Assembly: GCA_030426545.1 (NCBI GenBank)
Contig: JAUHYL010000031.1
Location: 1 to 44,246 of the forward strand
Length of the DNA stretch: 44,246 nucleotides
From: Gammaproteobacteria bacterium
GTDB taxonomy: Bacteria > Pseudomonadota > Gammaproteobacteria > Pseudomonadales > Halieaceae
Reading direction: 5' to 3'
The notes below the pieces were generated by a model that saw only the letters and a program-made list of their open reading frames with translations, had not been told where the DNA came from and did no database searches. Of this stretch, positions 42,238 through 44,246 are shown in pieces. Each line of letters starts with the position of its first letter. The first letter of the stretch is position 1. The position numbers were made by a program, and so were the translations under genes.

Positions 42238-43362
42238 TTAGGCTTGCGGTGTAATGTCGTTGATGTGCTCCAGCGCGTCGCTGTACTCCGTCAGTAACCG
42301 GAATACGATGTCGCGGCAGGATTCAATCGTGTTGATCTGGCCAACGACCTGGCCAATCGGATTAAACGCGACCTTCTGTGTTTCTCCCGCGCCGGCATAG
42401 CGGTGAGTGCGGCGCACCGCATCAAAGGTGAGGTAACCCTGCAGCGGCATGGGCAGTGGGTCAGGCGTATCGTCGCGTTCCCAGGCCTCGGTCCACTCAT
42501 TTTTCAGCACGCGCGCGGTCTTCCCGGTGAAGGAGCGCGAGCGCACCGTATCCTCTGAGGTGGCCTGCATATAGGAGTCGCGCTGAGCCGGCTCGGCGTG
42601 AGCTTCCTCGGAGTTGAGCCAGGCGGAACCCATCCACACACCCGCGGCACCCATGCCCATGGCCGCCAGCATCTGGCGGCCGTTGGCGATGCCGCCTGCC
42701 GCCAGTACCGGCAGCGGCGCCAGCGCGTCTACCATTTGCGGCCACAACACCATGGACGTGACTTCGCCCGCGTGGCCGCCACCCTCGGAGCCCTGGCAAA
42801 CGACAAAATCCAGGCCTGCTTCCTTGTGTGCGATGCCGTGTTTGAGTCTGCCCGCGAGGGCGCCTATCAAGCGCCCGGAATCCTGTACCTGTTTGATAAT
42901 GTCTGCCGGTGGTGTACCCAGGGCGTTGACGATCATGCGGCACTTGGGCCGGGTCAGCGCCTCATCCACCAGTGCCTGAGCCTGCACGGCAGAGAAGCTG
43001 AGGGTGACATCGTCGTCCTTGTCGGGCCATTCGGGCACGCCGTGATCGCGCAACAGCTTCTCCGCAAACTCGCGATGTTCGCCGGGAATTGCTTCGTTCA
43101 GCATCTGTACCAGTTCTGCGGCGCTGGTCTTTTCCATACCTTCGTACTTCTGCGGGATGGCGGTGTCCACTGCGTAGATATGGTCGCCGATATGCTCGTC
43201 GATCCAGTCCAGTTCTTCACGCAATTGCGCGGGTGAAAACCCCACCGCGCCGAGTACGCCAATGCCGCCGGCTTTGCTCACCGCCACCACTACGTCGCGG
43301 CAGTGGGTGAAAGCGAAAATCGGTGCGTCTATGCCAAGCTCTTTGCAAAAGTCGGTCTGCAT
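42238..43362 (-). CDS. nitronate monooxygenase / 2-nitropropane dioxygenase-family FMN protein
   Basis: FMN-dependent TIM-barrel flavoprotein of 374 residues. The N-terminal APIFAFTHCRDVVVAVSKAGGIGVLGAVGF is the family opening. The catalytic-site His is His197 in CQGSEGGGHAGE, and the FMN phosphate loop is VLAAGGIANGRQMLAAMGMGAAGVWMGSAWL. It may oxidise alkyl nitronates, but many members in lipid-degrading bacteria act as enoyl reductases or have unknown roles. The C-terminal extension (FNPIGQVVGQINTIESCRDIVFRLL) resembles a subgroup seen in actinobacteria and marine gammaproteobacteria. A good terminator follows. Confidence 0.92.
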   Translation of the reverse strand: MQTDFCKELGIDAPIFAFTHCRDVVVAVSKAGGIGVLGAVGFSPAQLREELDWIDEHIGDHIYAVDTAIPQKYEGMEKTSAAELVQMLNEAIPGEHREFAEKLLRDHGVPEWPDKDDDVTLSFSAVQAQALVDEALTRPKCRMIVNALGTPPADIIKQVQDSGRLIGALAGRLKHGIAHKEAGLDFVVCQGSEGGGHAGEVTSMVLWPQMVDALAPLPVLAAGGIANGRQMLAAMGMGAAGVWMGSAWLNSEEAHAEPAQRDSYMQATSEDTVRSRSFTGKTARVLKNEWTEAWERDDTPDPLPMPLQGYLTFDAVRRTHRYAGAGETQKVAFNPIGQVVGQINTIESCRDIVFRLLTEYSDALEHINDITPQA

Positions 43363-43536
43363 GGTGTTCCTCGAGTAGCGGCCACGGAAAGCGGGATTAG
43401 CTGCATCACAAGGTAACGAATCGGAAGATCATGAGGAATGGCCACAGAGGCCGTGAAAACTAGCAAATTGTGACTGCGTGGAGGGGGTTGCGTGTCAGGC
43501 TGACAGTAAGTTGCGCCCACAGGGCGTGGGGAAATC

Positions 43537-43551
43537 CAGCGAAAGTCGCTG
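43537..43551 (-). terminator. hairpin downstream of the small coiled-coil-like gene
   Basis: CAGCGA-AAG-TCGCTG (43537-43551) is a compact stem about 25 bases after the small gene's stop on the minus strand, with a second short stem CGCCC-ACA-GGGCG nearby. No proper T-run. Confidence 0.3.
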
Positions 43552-43574
43552 TCTGGGTGCCAGCGTCTGTCGTA

Positions 43575-43805
43575 TTACGGTCTCAGTTGCATGCTGAACA
43601 GGCTGCGAATGCGTCGTTCTGCCTGCAGCACCTGCTCATGGCGCTGGCGCAGCGCTCGATTGCGATTGGCGTCCTCTTCGACGCGGCTGCAGTGTCTGGC
43701 GAAATTTTCCTCGACCTGCTTGCCCATGACAGACATCCATTCCAGATGTTGTTGCCAGGTTTCGTCCCCGAGGTGCGCCGGCTTTTTCAGCTTCGATTGG
43801 TCCAT
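43575..43805 (-). CDS. small hypothetical helical protein
   Basis: About 76 residues, starting MDQSKLKKPAHLGDETWQQH, highly charged and rich in Glu, Arg and Gln (FARHCSRVEEDANRNRALRQRHEQVLQAERRIRSL), with heptad-like spacing that suggests a helix or coiled coil. The start at 43805 is preferred because GGGGGA lies eight bases upstream. Extending to 43967 would add 54 residues of poor protein character. No family recognised; its position between the permease and the flavoprotein gene gives no clue to function. Confidence 0.55.
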   Translation of the reverse strand: MDQSKLKKPAHLGDETWQQHLEWMSVMGKQVEENFARHCSRVEEDANRNRALRQRHEQVLQAERRIRSLFSMQLRP

Positions 43806-44029
43806 GACCATCGTCCCCCGCACTTCCTTGCTGGCGACAACCTGCCGCCTTGCTTGTACTGCAACATAGCAACCGGGAGTGGACAACGCGCTGCCACGAG
43901 AATTGTGAAACAGTTCGATGTATGTGCCGGGATGTGTGCGCCAGTTCTCGAAAAGCCCCGGCTGCAAGGAAGACTGAGGGGGTTGGAGTCTGTGCGGGAT
44001 CAGGCCGGAGGTGCAGGCCCGGTTCGAAG

Positions 44030-44246
44030 CTACTCCGAGCGGAGCGCCTCAATAGGGTCGAGGCTGGCAGCGTGCATGGCCGGCGATATACCGGCAACCA
44101 GTCCCACCGAACAGCTCAGTGCGAGCGAGGCCATCATGTACCCCGGGTTCAGCGTCACCGGCAGGCCGGAGGCGAAGGTGTTCAGGGCAACCACCATGAT
44201 CACCACCACGCTGATACCAAGCAGACCGCCCAGCGCGGAAAGCAGT
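44030..44246 (-). CDS. ABC transporter permease, MacB/FtsX type (partial, C-terminal end)
   Basis: The frame enters from the right edge and ends at TAG (complement of 44030-44032), giving 72 residues. It reads LLSALGGLLGISVVVIMVVA, a loop, then YMMASLALSCSVGLVAGISPAMHAASLDPIEALRSE. The last membrane helix followed by G-x-x-P-A-x-x-A-A-x-L-D-P-I-E-A-L-R is the hallmark C-terminus of MacB/LolC-type permeases in the inner membrane. Substrate unknown. Its upstream partners lie outside the window. Confidence 0.9.
   Translation of the reverse strand, partial: LLSALGGLLGISVVVIMVVALNTFASGLPVTLNPGYMMASLALSCSVGLVAGISPAMHAASLDPIEALRSE

Overview
The window is GC-rich, densely packed DNA from the chromosome of a Gram-negative bacterium. 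TonB-dependent uptake, a type I secretion system with TolC, LapD/LapG-type surface control, a lipoprotein with a lipobox, and lipid and sterol-type catabolic enzymes together point to an aquatic, probably marine, gammaproteobacterium (Halieaceae/Cellvibrionales-like). That placement is inference, because no rRNA, tRNA or other phylogenetic marker gene was found. I saw no insertion sequence, prophage or CRISPR array.

Left part (1-12.1 kb): a partial acyl-CoA dehydrogenase, a nitroreductase-like protein, a crotonase, a membrane acyltransferase, mannose-6-phosphate isomerase (manA), an overlapping pair made of a metallo-beta-lactamase-fold hydrolase and a HAD protein, a methyltransferase, a large TPR lipoprotein of the PEP-CTERM/exosortase-associated type, and a D-aminoacylase-like amidohydrolase. 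Next (12.3-14.8 kb) comes a ZnuD-like TonB receptor with extreme His/Glu-rich loops, preceded by a small Cys/His metal-type protein. From 15 to 21.9 kb there is a lipid/terpenoid-type catabolic block: glutathione S-transferase, a KshA-like Rieske oxygenase divergent from a cytochrome P450, and a three-gene operon of amidohydrolase, NAD-binding epimerase-like protein and class III CoA-transferase.

The core of the window (22.2-36.8 kb) is a complete Lap biofilm-adhesin system. It holds the ABC exporter LapB, the adaptor LapC, an embedded LuxR-type regulator with a degenerate receiver, a 1721-residue LapA-like adhesin with an N-terminal retention module, a small conserved protein, the degenerate GGDEF/EAL receptor LapD, the periplasmic protease LapG and the TolC-like LapE. 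From the known Pseudomonas scheme, LapBCE exports the adhesin, whose N-terminus anchors it in the exporter. LapD bound to c-di-GMP sequesters LapG. When c-di-GMP falls, LapG cuts at the TAA motif and releases the adhesin.

The right part (36.8-44.2 kb) has a GNAT acetyltransferase, an arylsulfatase, a secreted or anchored HAD phosphatase-like protein, a membrane-anchored alpha/beta hydrolase, a doubtful small ORF, a nitronate monooxygenase-family protein, a short coiled-coil-like protein and the C-terminal end of a MacB/FtsX-type permease. The most unusual non-coding structure is a pair of long perfect inverted repeats (26565-26637 and 37597-37671). Their stems differ in sequence, yet both enclose the same loop signature, GAGTATC-N7-TCCGA.
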